From Chondrilla cf. caribensis (Eukaryota; Porifera; Demospongiae; Chondrillida; Chondrillidae): a stretch of DNA of 64,000 nucleotides. Both the position numbers and the translations under genes were made by a program. The notes under the pieces are model-generated. The model saw nothing but the letters and a program-made list of their open reading frames with translations, was not told where the DNA came from and did not search any database. The stretch covers positions 3,805,440 to 3,869,439 of the forward strand of contig OZ026563.1 in the NCBI GenBank assembly GCA_964020155.1, written 5' to 3'. How positions within the stretch are numbered: the first letter of the stretch is position 1; each line of letters starts with the position of its first letter. Positions 1-24,005 of the stretch are shown in pieces.

Positions 1-234
1 ATCCAAGACCCTGTGCAGCATATGTCATTACACTGCACATCATATTACTGACCGCAGTATGCATAGGATACACTGTACATCCATGTATTCTGTGTAGGTA
101 CTGTATATTCTGTTGCACTGTACGTAGGTAGGTACAGAAAATGTGTTTATATGTGTTTAATGTAATATACATTATAACACACAGTACGCATGCCTATGTA
201 CATGTGTGCACGTATGTGTGTACATATCGTGTAG

Positions 235-11228
<10,994 letters not shown>

Positions 11229-11631
11229 CCCTCTGCCCTATGGCATGAGGGATTAGGATTTGAATTCGCCACTTTAATTACACCATTAATTATAAATTAA
11301 ATTGTAAGACTGTTTTCACACTTATGTATATAATAACATAATTTATGGTGTATATATGTACTTTTTCCATATTCATCCAATATTGTTCTAGTGATATAGT
11401 GTGCTTGTTGTACATTTTATATTTATATGATTTAATATTATCAATAGTAATATGTAATATTATCAATAGTAATATATCAATAGTAATATGTAATAGTAAT
11501 AATATTACATAATAATACCATATAACTTTATCTACAGCTGTAGTATGTAATTATACAAACTGAAACGGATTTAAATTTATTACATATACTGTAATTTTTA
11601 TTATGGCTATATAATATATCATAAAATTATA

Positions 11632-11836
11632 CAGTGAACCTCTATTAAAGGACTCTCCCAATAAAGGACACCATAGAAATTACCTCCCTACAAAGGACAC
11701 TTCCTCAGGCCCCAAAGATGAACTTTCCTATAGTGCTAATACATTTCTTACCTCTGAAGAGTGGACAACCTCTCTACAGTGGATCCCGGACAAATTAGCT
11801 GGTCCCAATGTGTCCTTCATAGAGAGGTTCCACTGT
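11632..11836. mobile_element. MITE with CAGTG(G)AACCTCT terminal inverted repeats
   Basis: The left end CAGTGAACCTCTATTAAAGG and the right end, reverse-complemented CAGTGGAACCTCTCTATGAA, are inverted repeats of about 24 bp. Both ends are flanked by TA. There is no coding capacity in about 205 bp. TA target and end sequence suggest a non-autonomous Tc1/mariner-pogo (Tigger-like) element. A second copy is at 55881-56059. It lies in the intergenic stretch 11229-12060, which is otherwise AT-rich and featureless up to the promoter. Confidence 0.8.
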
Positions 11837-11904
11837 AGTACATATTGAGATAATAATTATTATTATAAACTTGTGACGTATAAAACATACAAACAATCGT
11901 CATG

Positions 11905-11938
11905 TGACGTCACTGTTTCTCGATCCGCTGTTATAAAA
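11905..11938 (+). promoter_or_regulatory. CRE site and TATA box of the secreted Ig/FN3 gene
   Basis: A perfect CRE palindrome TGACGTCA lies at 11905-11912, followed 20 nt later by TATAAAA at 11932-11938. Transcription would start near 11960, leaving a 5' UTR of about 100 nt before the ATG at 12061. The elements are seen directly; their use is inference from spacing. Confidence 0.65.
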
Positions 11939-12060
11939 GGCACCACTTACAGCGTGTATCTGCAAGAGTTAGTTCTTTAGCGCGAAAGACGTCGACGGAC
12001 CAATATCAGCGTACATCTACATTAGCAGTAGAGATCGTTAACCTGGCAGGAAGGGGAGAG

Positions 12061-15000
12061 ATGACGTCCTTCAAAACGTGGTTTACCCTCCTCGCACTTT
12101 CTCAAGGTACGTATTAATTCTCTGTCGATCACCTGTTTCGCTCTGTGTATCCGTGTTGATTTATTCCGTATATTAATTTCCCATTCTACACGCAACGTTG
12201 CTGACTCCCTTGTTTACCCATGAAGTTGTCAGCAGAAGCTACCAAGGTGAGGATGAGTCGGGCGGTCGCACACTGAGATGATGTATAACGCACGTAGCTG
12301 GATGAAGGTTTAATAAATTAAATGTAGCCTTGATGAATTAACTTGAGCTCACTTTTGTATACTGGCCCAAACATGTATGGGGATGCCGTGGGATCCAGCT
12401 GATCATGAGATATTAATTATATAGTGTGGTCCATATTCTATAGCTCTAAATTATATACTGTTTCTGTACTACTGCTATTGTTACTGTAAGTACACGTCAG
12501 ATATGCATAATGTTATTTTAATGTCAGTCGACCATGATGGTCTATTTTATCCCTGACCGTCATGGCCTGTTAGCATGCTGTCTGGCGAATTAGGTGGACT
12601 TGAAGGTTTTCAACCAGATTGATATTCATTAATTTTAATATTGCCAACTTGCATGTCTTCCAAATTAATCTTCAGCACTTTCTAAGTGCTTCAGAAAAGC
12701 TCACACGACCTTTTTATATAGATTCCTTGTTATCTTCCAACTCTTTTACCTCTTCATGCATAAGCGTAATGATTGTATGTTAAGAGGTTGTTTATATTTA
12801 TTATTTTTTTCTCTCCCTTCAGCTGCAGTCACCATAGACGCCTATCCCAGCACCCAACCTGTACCACTGGGTACTACAGTTGTGTTGGTGTGTAGAGTTG
12901 TTGGAATGTCTGAAGAAGACTCTTCAACTAGGTATCAGTGGAGTTGTCCAAACGGTGCCTGTGACATCTCCAGAGGTACACAAGGTTCACCAAGATCAAG
13001 GATTGTGAGTGGTAACACTTTAACTGTGAATGTTGTCAGCAAATCTGACAGTGGAGAGTACAGATGTACCGTCAGTGAAGGAGGAACCACTAAGACCAGC
13101 TCTTACGACATGACAGTCTCAGGTGAGTGTTGTGCCAACATTTCTCTTCTGATAGACCTGTAACAAGTCTTCAATGCGCCCATGCACGCTATATACAAAT
13201 AATATTATTAATATATGTTGAAGTTCATACTCATCCACTTTTGCATGAATCATGAATGAAATATCAAAGATTGATGCTCCTTGTATGATATGAACATTGA
13301 TGTACATACTGTATGGCATTGTGTAATAGAATAGTTATCATACGTATACTAAGGCTTCTGTGTAATATGTCACAGACTATCTCATCTTCCACTAAGGGAC
13401 ATATGAGGCAATGTATATTGGTGTTTGTGGCTCATTGTCAGATTAACAAAATTAATGTATGTGTTCCCCTATGTAAGAGGGTATTTTTGCGCAAAATATA
13501 CAATATTACATGTTGTACTCGCATGTGTGAGAAAGTATATCTTAGACCATCTTATGTGTGTTGTCACTGAACATATATATCAAAGGAACAAGAACACCTA
13601 CAAGGACTGTAAGCATATCAGCTGCCCTTTCAAGAATTCTTTGTTCTTGAAAATGTCAAAGAAACTAAAAAGAAACTAAATGTGATTATGATCCATTATT
13701 GATTCTTTTCATTCAAATTGCTGACCTACTGAAGTGGGTTAGCTATCTAAACCAGTGATGCCCTCTAACTTGTGTGCAGTGTGACATCAGCACACCCTAT
13801 ATGTTATCTTCTGAGGAAGTCACACTGAAAGGATTTCATGAGTCTTGATGATGACAGAATATATTATAGTGACATCAAATGATATCACCATGATGATCGT
13901 TATCATAACCTTTAGGTGTTTATTTGTACATGAGTGACAGCGTGAAACCACGAAGCCTAATGACTCAGTTCCTACTCCTCACTTGTTACCAGTTTTTTTT
14001 CATTACATGTTTTACTTACACCTGCCGATTCTAACAATTTGATGCATTCCAGTAGAGCCTGACAACATGCGTATCCGCAATCTTTACATAGAACACATGT
14101 AGGTTTAAAGAATTATGACAGTTTGTTACATGTGGAAGGTACGTAGATGAATACTAATTATTCCCAGTCTTTAAGATGGCAATTAATAGGGTAAACAATG
14201 ATGCCTCTATGGGGAACATTCAATTAAATTTTCTCATATGATAGTACTAGTACAATGCTACATAGGCATAGAAACACTTTCTACTATGGGGGGAGGGGGG
14301 GGTAACTAGGTAGTATAGAAATGTTGTTAGTTAAAATTTTTGGCAAGGTAATTTCATTAATCGATTCCTTGTAAAAAAACACAACATAATATTGCACAAA
14401 ACTCAAAAACATTAACACTAACAAAGGCACTGTCACCACATTACATTTTACCAAAATGTCTACACGCGAATAAACGCATAGTAAACGCAAGTGGTGAATT
14501 CGGAAAGCTAGTGGATTCATTTCGAAGAAAATGGTTAGTAGCTTCCACAGGCGCCTTAGGAACAATTTTGAGGATGTAGATATACGACCTAGACTTGAAC
14601 CTAAGCAGTTATTACTTTAATTCCAACTTTGTAGTAGTGATAAGCAATAGCTACCAAAGTATTGATGTAGCTAGAACACTTTACTGTACGTAGTGGCAAA
14701 GAAATTATTGTGTGTGTCGGCTATAGTGTTCCTCTAGCCCCCATGGTTCCTACGCCTATATCCTAAATTAATTGCTGGGCTTCTGAGAACAGGATTTATC
14801 TAAATTTTATCATGTAGGGTAAAACGGGGTAACTTGGAACGCTTTTTGACACCTATCAACAGCTCCACTACTTGCACTCCGATGGATCACTGGATTTACA
14901 TGAAAGTTACCGTGTACCTGAAGTAGATATCCACCCTTCATGACCAGTTTGAAATTTAAATATAGCACCATTCCATCAGATAGCAGAATCGTTTTTGTAA

Positions 15001-18000
15001 TAACTTTCGTAAAGTGTGGGAAAATGGCTGTCAGGGTAACTTGGAACACTCCGAAACTCGCCATGAAATCATCACAGGAGCTCCAAACGATGACCGGGCA
15101 AACAATAATGCTTTAAAGGAACTTAAATGGTATAAAAAGACTATACTATACTCTATCATACATAAAACTCAGTTTAAAAAGCCAAAACACAAAGGGTACA
15201 TCTCGGCGTGGAGCAGGCTGTTCAAGAGCGAATGGAACAGATCCAACGTTGTCTTTGACTGGGCAACATAACTAGGTCAGTGCATGCAAGATGATACCAC
15301 CCCTGGCATTCATCACAAGCCACCCAGTCTGTGTCTTTTTCTTCATTGCCACATTCTTGGCCCTCGTGAACGACTATTTTCGAGATTGTTTTTGAAAACG
15401 GGATTGCTGCTATCCTCAACCAAGAATGCTATTGAAAATAACTAGGTTTCTGTTGAAAAAAATTCTAAGCTCATGTTTTATCTGCGCTTGTTCACTTTTT
15501 GATCGATAACTTCCTCTGGGATATGCGAATAGTCGTGAAACTATCAATGTACTTTTACCTCATACTACTATCATGTATGGTAAACCGTAACCAAAAGTTG
15601 GTAAATGTTTGGCAGAATAAGAATAAGTACAATGAAAAGTGTTCCAAGTTACCCCATGTTCCAAGTTACCCCGCTTTACCCTATACCATGGCTGATGTAA
15701 ACTGGATTTTTGCAACTGAATGAAGCAATGAATACTTCGTTATTCTACCTTTCTAATCTATATCACAGGTGGCATTGCTCTGTACACGCTAGTAGCTCGA
15801 AAACCTGTACGTGTATTTCAGAACAATAGTGTTATCTCCAACCCCGATGATGTAAAAGCTGGATTTTTCAAAGTTAGTATTTCGTGTGTTGGGGATGGCT
15901 CATCAGCTGTTGGTCAGTGGAGGGGACCTGATGGAGGCCCAATTTCTGCTAACTTCTTTGGCCCAACATACCAAAGAGATGGTCGGCTCTTGGTATCACG
16001 CTTTGACAGGCAATACAGCAATGGCAACTACAAGTGCAAGATTGGTGATGAAGAAGCAGTGATTGGACTGTACTTCACATTGGGATCGCTAGTGGGTGAG
16101 TGGATGAGTCTACTGTCTACTATATACAGCAACAGTGAGACACATCTCGAAAGCCTAGTTTCAAGGCTTTCTTCAATTATTCATTGCATGTCTTTGATCT
16201 TACAACATCGTACTTTGACTAACATTTTTTTTCTCTAGTATGTTATAGTTGTGTCTCTGTGTACTATGTCAATAGGTACCTACAGTGGGACCATCTCCAA
16301 CTTTAGAGCCACTATGATCTCATCCTCCACAACCAGGCTGTCGTGGAATACTTTGACTAATCCTAACCCTTCTACTACAACCACAGTGGGGTACTTTGTG
16401 ACTTATGGTAGAGTGGACCACGGAGTGAAAGAGAACATCGTGGTAGATGGAGGCTCTAATACTATTATGAACCTGAAAAATCTGGATTCTGGAGTGGAAT
16501 ATGAAGCTACAGTAAGTGGGTTCAGCGGGGATGGAACAGACAGGAGAGTCTCCACGCCAGTTGTATCAGTCAGATGGAATACGACTGCTAAAAAATGTTC
16601 AAGGGCTGGCATATCAAAAATAAAACGTAAGGCTTTGTATATACAATGAAGTGAATATCAGTCAAATGATATTCAACTCTCTGCAATACCATATTAATAT
16701 TTGGTATGCACATATATATTACATGTTCATGTTTTGGGAACATCACAGTCCGAAATCCCTGCTTGAATGTTCACATGCTTGTTCACACACTAACACGTGT
16801 ATGTACATTCATGCACAATGACACTCATGTATGTACGTGTGTACACACTGACGACTTTCAGTATATTTTATGGTACAGTGCTCATACATATCATAACTTA
16901 CAGTATGCATTGACACACTGATAGGTACATTCAAATCAGATGGGATAGTGGAGTTTAGCTGGACCACCAGGGGGAGTGTTGATAGAACCATCTGTAAGCT
17001 TGATGATGGAAGGTGCACACTATGTGAGTTCATCCACATTTAAACTAATGCCGTACACATGTTTGACATTTATATACTCAAAATTTAACACCTTTCTTTT
17101 TTGTAATGTGCATGTATATTTTGATCAGGCTTTGGAAGCAAATATGCAAACTCAATGAAGTATCAACTGTACCATTTGAAAATTAAATTTTATGGAACAA
17201 ATTGATTATTATGACACTGGTTTGTGTTTCAAATCTTTTGATCTCTCTTTTGATCTTTGATGGATTCACAAATTTTTGTCCCCAAGCCTGGTCCTTTTTA
17301 AAATGAAAATGTACATTACAAAATGGAATACAACTCATCCATGCTACAGGTGATGGCTTTGTGAGATACAATGCTTCCACTATTTACTCTGGAATACATC
17401 AACTCAATGTCACACCATATTGCAACTTCATGGCTTTGAGAAGCAAACGTCACAAGTTTAAATGTGAGTAGACCTAGTACATTCATATCTCTAGTAATTA
17501 TGTGTACATTGTCATTTGAGTATTAGTTTCAACTGTGTGTGCCGCGCTCAAAATATATATACACATGTCCTTCCATAGATGTTGAAATTAGTTATTTACA
17601 TAATAAAAGAGTCATAACTATTAGACTTGATTATTCTTGACACAATGTATGTATACGTAGAAATTTGAAACATCCTGGGAGGTGTTGATGGTGTTTCACT
17701 TTCACACTGATTGTATTGAAGGAAAAGTAAAAGTCTACATGTAGGAAGGGTGGTGGGTGGCTCATAGGAACCAGGAAGCTCACGACCATTGAAATGGTAC
17801 TGTATATAAGCTAAAAAGGGAAGCAGTTATAATAATATACTATTTCTTGGTTTGGTTAACAAAACTATACAACTATTAGACAATAACTTGTGTGTTCTGT
17901 TTGTTTTTCAAGCTGAGAGTGGCATTCCTAAGGATCCATCAAAGTGCAAAAGACTGATAGTGCAGAACGTTAGCAACAGCTTTCGTGGATCTTCTGTGTC

Positions 18001-19172
18001 TGTTGAATTCACCACCAACATGGAGGCAAACTGTAGCTGTAGATTAATCACCAAAACCAAAAAGCGGACAAGGAGAATTTGTAAGTGCTGTTTCCAGCAT
18101 TTGTATGGTACCAGTTGTTTTTTTTAATTTGCATATGTGTGCATGGTAGATACATGCACTACGTGCAGAACCTTGCTGTTACCATTGTAGGTTTGGTAAG
18201 GTACGCTTATTTTGACTGGCCTCCCCAGTCCAAATAAGTATACCTAACCTAACCTACTATGGTTACTTCCACAAAAAGGAGGAATGCAACAGAAACATGT
18301 AGAATCGCCTGGCATTTTTCCAGACCAATGACGTCATATATAAATGGCTGCCTAAATGAATGTCATCATGGCTAAGGACAATTCAGCAAACCCTACTCCC
18401 ACGCTGATTAGAATTAAAAATTTCTTACTGCAATTTTTGAAAATTGTCCTTTTCGTTGTTGACTTTTGATGGACATCTGCTCGAAAAACTGAGACCGTGA
18501 GTGAACGAAACTTAAGTGTCCTATTTGCCTGTTTCGTGTACCCCATAGTTGTCCACAAACAAAATCGTCCATGTCACCTCGTAGCACATTCATGCCGCCT
18601 TCCAGCCGGATGGACGAATCAAGACTGGGTGCACCGACGGGCTGGCAATTTGCGCATAAAAAAGTTGCATGTTGGCCAAAATGCCAAAATTTGAGGACCC
18701 AATGATCAAGAGCATGGGCGTAAACTCGATCAGACTCTCCTATCAAACAGAAACAATTAACCTCACTAAACTGCCACATGTACTTAATCATTCTTCCATA
18801 GTATACTATGTACATGAACCAATACTACTACGTGCATGTGTGCATGCTTCTGATGCTGTCCACATGCATCCAGAGTATATAGTTGCCTTTTTATTTGTCA
18901 ATGAATGGAGATCTGCTGTACTACTACACATTATGGTGACTGTACATAATGTTCGGCTCATTTTAAATATTTATACACTACTGACCATGAGTTCATGTAA
19001 CCACTCTCTCCAACCAGGTGAATCTGGTGCAGCTTTTAGAAGAATTTTCCTTGAAGATTTGAGAGGAATGCCACTTCCTGAAGTATTCGTCACTTGTAAA
19101 TCTTCAGAGCCGAAGTGTCATGTGGAGCACACAGTCTCCTCTCACATAACTATGAGAGTTGATGGACAGTAG
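12061..19172 (+). CDS. Secreted Ig-Ig-FN3 protein with Cys-rich tail (paralogue of the RPTP-B ectodomain)
   Basis: Eight exons, with all internal junctions in phase 1: 12061-12106, 12823-13122, 15769-16095, 16276-16626, 16925-17023, 17350-17463, 17913-18080 and 19018-19172 (TAG). They give 519 residues. Exon 1 is a signal peptide (MTSFKTWFTLLALSQ). Exon 2 is an Ig domain (LVCRVVG, YQWSCPNGAC, DSGEYRCTVSEGG). Exon 3 is a second Ig-like domain (SISCVGDG, GQWRG, GNYKCKIGD). Exon 4 is FN3. Exons 5+6 and 7+8 look like two Cys-containing beta modules, each split at a Cys codon. No TM segment or kinase/phosphatase domain follows, so the product should be secreted. The Ig1 exon is nearly identical in DNA to that of RPTP-B (49328-49636), pointing to duplication of the receptor ectodomain. 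Possible soluble competitor; function not known. Confidence 0.85.
14817..15681 (-). mobile_element. TIR transposon relic encoding a PHD-finger fragment
   Basis: The ends GGGTAAAACGGGGTAACTTG and, reverse-complemented, GGGTAAAGCGGGGTAACTTG form inverted repeats of about 24 bp, each flanked by TA. A third copy of GGGGTAACTTGGAACA lies inside at about 15033. On the minus strand at 15222-15419 a frame reads CGNEEKDTDWVACDECQGWY then HLACTDL and W-I-C, a clear PHD-finger Cys4-His-Cys3 core. PHD fingers are known at the C-terminus of some pogo/Tigger-type transposases, so this is probably a deleted copy of such an element. It lies in the intron between the two Ig exons of the secreted gene. The rest of that intron (13123-14816) shows nothing recognisable. 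Confidence 0.72.
18187..18257. repeat. Foldback hairpin
   Basis: The arm GTAGGTTTGGTAAGGTACGC continuing to TTATTTTGACTGG is matched in inverted orientation by CCAGTCCAAATAAGTATACC and on to CTAACCTAC, with a loop of about 4 bases. It is probably a tiny MITE or foldback element in the last intron of the secreted gene. Confidence 0.75.
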
Positions 19173-20955
19173 TGAATACTGTAAACAAGAACTCAAATTG
19201 AGGTTGATATAATTTTCTAAATCATTACAAATCCTCAGTATATAGTATCTTGACATCATGTATTACATTCTAATTTGAATGCCATTCAGCTTGTATTCAT
19301 TATTGCAAACTATATTTAACGGTCGCATTAATAATAATGATAGTTTGAATTATCAAACGCCAGGATAAGCAGTAGAGACTATATATACCTACAAAGGCAT
19401 CCCTACATCCATGCACCCTCACTGTCAACTACAATATTAATCCTTCTCAACACTAACATCCAGCTGGATCAATTGCATTATCATCAGCAATCTACTGTCA
19501 GTCATAATAGTAGCAATTCATTGTTACTGCAATCCACCATACAGTGCTACATATTAGGAAGATTTCAATTCACACACTGAATATTATGGGGTGCCATTTG
19601 TAAAAAAAATGGCACATGATGCAACACTATAAATGATGATATTTATAATCATATATATCACTGTTATCTATTAAATATCACTGATATTCAATAAATATCC
19701 CTGTTATTTATCAAATATTATGGATATTTATTAAATATCAGTGATATTTGAGTAAGATCACATGATGTCACATGACCTCCACACTCTGTATAAGTAAACA
19801 TTCCATGACGCAAGCAATCTTAATGAACTTAAGCGTTACTTGGTAATGAGCACATGGTCTTTAACAATGGAGAACATCAGGGAGATTATTTCCTCAGCTG
19901 TCAGTGATGTTCTGAATATATATATATAAATATACAATGTCATGTTTCACAATCATTTTTTCATAGTACACATTACATAGTCTGAGAGAATTTAAAAACA
20001 TCTCAACAAAATGTTATGCCAAATCATTGGTTAATTGAAATGCGTACATGTGTGTAGCAGCATTAATGTACTGTATGTGTACATCAGTTTCTATATTCCC
20101 ATCTGTTCAAATGTCACTACCCTAACCATCACCAAACATCTGCCACCCTACCATTACCCTTAGGCTAGCAATAATTACTCCAAATAGAGCATACATTTGT
20201 AATGTATGTGCATTCGTGTCCATTATAATTGGTTACAATAATAAGGTTGCCTCCTCAAAGATAGATGGGCTACATATACCCAGGTGGTCACGCACGTCAG
20301 CATGATGTGTGACTTTTAATGATATTCATTTACTTCCAAGAATCAGAGGAGTGCTTACTTATGCAGGTGTTTAGTCTGGTATTCCAAATATAATGTTATT
20401 CATTGACCTCCTCCAGCATCTACCATGGGTATAACTAATCCTAAAAATAATAATGTTATCATCATGAGACTTGTGAGGAGAGGAGCATGTTGTTGTGTCA
20501 TGCATTTCCTGGAGAAGGACAGCTGGGTTTCCAATAATATACGCAAAGTTTGTCATGATGTTAGCCACTACGTAGATCACTATATGTTCATGTAATTTCT
20601 GTCAATTTCTCGATCACTTGTGTGAGTCAGGTGTGAATCCTAACACACTGATCCTAATGGGAGGAAAATACCTGGTCTTATTTCAATGCATACTTCCTAA
20701 GAAGTAACAGTAAACTAATGCTCAATGGTATTCAACATACTCAATGAAACTGGTATTCACTTCCTGTGATAAACATAAATCATGTAATATGACCAGAATA
20801 AACTAAGCACAAAGACACAATAGAGGAGACATCTGTCTGCATAATTTGATGTTGGCCACTCCTACTGTGTGCCAAGTTGTCATAACCCAAACATAAAGAG
20901 GATGAAACTCCTGGTGAGCAATAGTAACACTGTAGATTCAGTTCAGAGCAGGAGT
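19173..20955. other. Duplicated intergenic segment between Ig/FN3 tail and MCO start
   Basis: No gene is visible. The whole stretch is homologous, block by block, to 21328-24160, 31012-32190 and partly 40560-42070. Shared landmarks are GTAGAGACTATA.ATAC, ATCCACCATACAGTGCTACA, AATATCA...TATTTATTAAATATC and AACACACTGATC. It is the linker of a repeating unit made of the tail exon of the Ig/FN3 gene followed by an MCO gene. Confidence 0.75.
20823..20888 (+). promoter_or_regulatory. Conserved MCO upstream block (remnant copy)
   Basis: GAGGAGACATCTGTCTGCAT, AATTTGATGTTGGCCACTCC and CCAAGTTGTCATAACC occur here and about 100-160 bp before every MCO start in the window (24006, 32029, 41922, 44401). 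Conservation above the surrounding linker suggests a core promoter or enhancer. Here it precedes a broken gene. Confidence 0.5.
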
Positions 20956-21051
20956 ATGCTGAGGATGGATTCACTACGACTGGGAATGTTCGCCATGTTT
21001 ATCTCTTTGTTACTGCTCGGATTTGCTTCAGCTCAGTATCAAGAATTATGA
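20956..21051 (+). pseudogene. MCO remnant: signal peptide only
   Basis: The frame from ATG 20956 (or 20986) encodes MFAMFISLLLLGFASAQYQE, the MCO signal peptide with its cleavage region, and then stops at TGA 21049-21051. The following sequence (from about 21062) is a copy of the region before the last exon of the secreted Ig/FN3 gene (18903 onward). The rest of the enzyme was lost at a duplication breakpoint. Confidence 0.85.
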
Positions 21052-21172
21052 TTATAATATTTGAACGGAGGTCTGCTGTACTGCTACACATTATGGTGAC
21101 TGTACATAATAGCTCATTTTAAACATTTATCACTACTGCCCATGAGTTCATGTAACCACTCTCTCCAACCAG

Positions 21173-21327
21173 GTGAATCTGGTGCAGCTTTCAGGAGAAT
21201 TTTCCCTGCAGATTTGAGAGGAATGCCACTTCCTAAAGTAGTCATCACTTGTAAATCTTCAGAGCCAAAATGTCATGTGGAGCACACAGTCTCTTCTCAC
21301 ATAACTATGATAGTTGATGGACAGTAG
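21173..21327 (+). pseudogene. Orphan copy of the last exon of the secreted Ig/FN3 gene
   Basis: This is a 155-nt exon with a good acceptor (CTCTCTCCAACCAG), an open frame (ESGAAFRRIFPADLRGMPLP to VDGQ) and a TAG stop. It is almost identical to 19018-19172. No upstream exons of the unit are present, so it is an orphan unless used as an alternative last exon of the gene ending at 19172. Confidence 0.75.
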
Positions 21328-21822
21328 TGAATACTGTAAACGAGTAAATTAAATCAAATTGAAGTTGATATAGGTTTCTCAAATATTACAAAATCCCCAG
21401 TATAGTATCTTGACATCATGTATTACATTATAATTTGAATAGCATTTAGATTGTATTTATTAGTGTTAACTATATTTAACGGCATCAATGATAATGATAT
21501 AGTTTGAATTATCAAACACCAGGATAAGCAGTAGAGACTATACATACCCAGACATTCCTACGTCCATGCACCCTCTCTGTCACATGCTATCTTTTCAATC
21601 ACTAACGTCCAGCTCGATCAATTGCACTATCATGCATCATCAATCTATGTCAGTCATAATAATAGCAATTCATTTTTACTGCAATCCACCATACAGTGCT
21701 ACATATTCAGAAGATTTCAATTCACACACTGAATATTATGGGTGCCATTTGTAAAAAATGGCACATGATGCAACGCTATGATGATATTTATTATTTATCA
21801 CATGATGACGTCATACATCAGA

Positions 21823-22562
21823 GAGACCGGTATGTTAGTAAAAAATTTACTAACACACCTAGCACGGTTAGTAAACCATAAACGCCCAGGCGTTTACGCA
21901 AAGGTCATGGGAATCAATCAACTAAATAAACTGTCAAGCGAAATGAATATCATTAGAATGAACGCCCGAAGTCGACACAGTTAATTTAGTAACAAGAACG
22001 CGAAGTTCGTTCAGAAATCGAACCGTTCCTTTGTCGAAAGTATCAGATTAGAGTTCTTCCGGCCCTGGACTTTTTGAAAAAAAGCTCGTATATAACACAC
22101 TGTTATATACGAACGCTTGTGCGTCGTGTTCGTGGACGCTTCAAAATCCTCATCGTCCAAGGTCAAAACAAAAGCTACCTAGATTTAGCGAGAAGATCCT
22201 CAGATTTACCGCGGCTGAGATCCCGTCGTCATTCTTCCTCAGAAGATGCAGAATCGACCGCGCTTTTTTACGGGTTGACATGTGATAAACTAGTTACAAC
22301 AGGAGCGTGACGTCTTTAGATTTCGCTAGTAAATACTGCTTATAGCCAGCTGCTGCTGCGAACGCTATACCATTCTTCCTTGAAAGATTCAAATTCAAAA
22401 TCAAGCGCGCTTTCTAGGGCGCTTATTCTTGTGATAAACTAGTTACCACATAGCTTCTTTATGGCGTAACGTATTTACTAACCTCGCCCCTCGGGCGCTA
22501 CGCGCCCTCTGGTCTCGATCAGTAAATACGTTACGCCCTAGAAGCCATGTGGTAACTAGTAC
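21823..22562. mobile_element. Insertion of unknown type interrupting the duplicated linker
   Basis: Compared with the sister linker at 19620-19690, this copy contains about 740 extra bases between GATGATATTTATTATTTATC and CATATCGCTGTTATTACATC. The insert is richer in GC and CpG. It has TTAGTAAAAAATTTACTAAC near its left end and two related internal blocks ending TGTGATAAACTAGTTAC (about 22280 and 22430). Its right part contains GGGCGCTACGCGCCC and two inverted CGTATTTACTAA-type sequences. The short frame 22074-22310 resembles nothing I know. Confidence 0.5.
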
Positions 22563-23761
22563 ATATCGCTGTTATTACATCTAAATGATATTTAAAAATA
22601 CCACAAATATTTAATAAATATCACTGTAATTTATCAGATATCACGGATATTTATTAAATATCGGTGATATTTAAGTAATTATGACTAGATCACATGATGT
22701 CACATGACCTCCACACTCTGTATAAGTAAACATTCCATGACGTAAGTAATCTTGAACTACCTAAGCGTTATTGGTAATGAGCACATGGTCTTCAACAATG
22801 GAGAACATCAGAGAGATTATTTCCTCAGGTGCCAGTGATGTTCTGAATATATAACATAGATAGATGTATTTAGACAATCATTTTTTATATTGTATACACA
22901 TTACAATAGTCTGAGAGAATTTAAAACCATTCTCAACAGAATGTTATGGGGATTGATTGGTTAATTGAAATGTGTACGTATGTGCGTACGTAGCAGCATT
23001 AATGTACTGTATGTGTACCTCTATTTCTATTTTCCCAGCTGTTCAAATGCTGCTACCCTACCATTACCCTTAGGCTAGCAATAATCACTCCAAATGGAGC
23101 ACTCATGTTGTTATGTGTAAGCATCCATCTCCATTTTATAATATTATTGATTACAATAATTCATTGAGTATGTTGAATACCATTGAGCACTAGTTCACTG
23201 CTACTTCTTAGAACATATATATACATTGAAATAAGACCAGGTATTTTTCTCCCATTATGATCATTGTGTTAGGATTTACACCTGACTCACACAGTGATTG
23301 AGAAATTGCATGAACATAGGGTGATCTAGTGGCTAACATCATTGACAAACTTTGCATACTTTTTGGAAACCCATGCAGCTGTCTTTCTCATTGACAAATG
23401 AAATGCATGACACAACAGCATGCTCTTCTCCCTACAAATCTCATTAAAAATTAGGTATATCTGTGGGAGATGCTGGAGGAGGTCAATGAATAACATTATA
23501 TTTGGAATACCAGACTAAACACCTGCATAAGTAAGCACTCCTCTGATTCTTGGAAGTAAATGAATATCATTTAAAATCACACATCACGCAGACGTGCGTG
23601 ACCACCTGGGTATGCCTAACCCATCTATCTTTGAGGAAGCAACCTTATAAACATATATTCTCTTCCTGTGATATACATAAATCACGTAAAATTATAACCA
23701 TGCAGCCGCTCTCTAGAACCAGCTAGCTAGATAATAAACTGAGCACATAGACATAATAGAG

Positions 23762-23975
23762 ATTTCTTTATGGTTGTAGGATTATTGTTTGACATGTCTA
23801 TAGTGATATTCAAACAGTTCTTTTCACAATAAAACTGTTTTGTATTGCTTGTGCCTGAAGAAGCCCATGATAGGGGAAACATTGCACGAATGATTAATTT
23901 GTGAAGAGAATTGTTTGAATATCACTATAGACATGTTAAACAATAGTCCTACAACCATAAAGAAATATAACCAAC
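23762..23975. mobile_element. MITE with about 60-bp terminal inverted repeats
   Basis: ATTTCTTTATGGTTGTAGGA followed by TGTCTATAGTGATATTCAAA is matched in inverted orientation by TTTGAATATCACTATAGACA and TCCTACAACCATAAAGAAAT. It separates CATAATAGAG from CATAATGGAGGAGACATCTG, which are contiguous (ACAATAGAGGAGACATCTG) in sister units, so it is a clean insertion about 190 bp before MCO1. Confidence 0.8.
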
Positions 23976-24005
23976 ATGTCTAACACCTTTCACATGTTCA
24001 TAATG

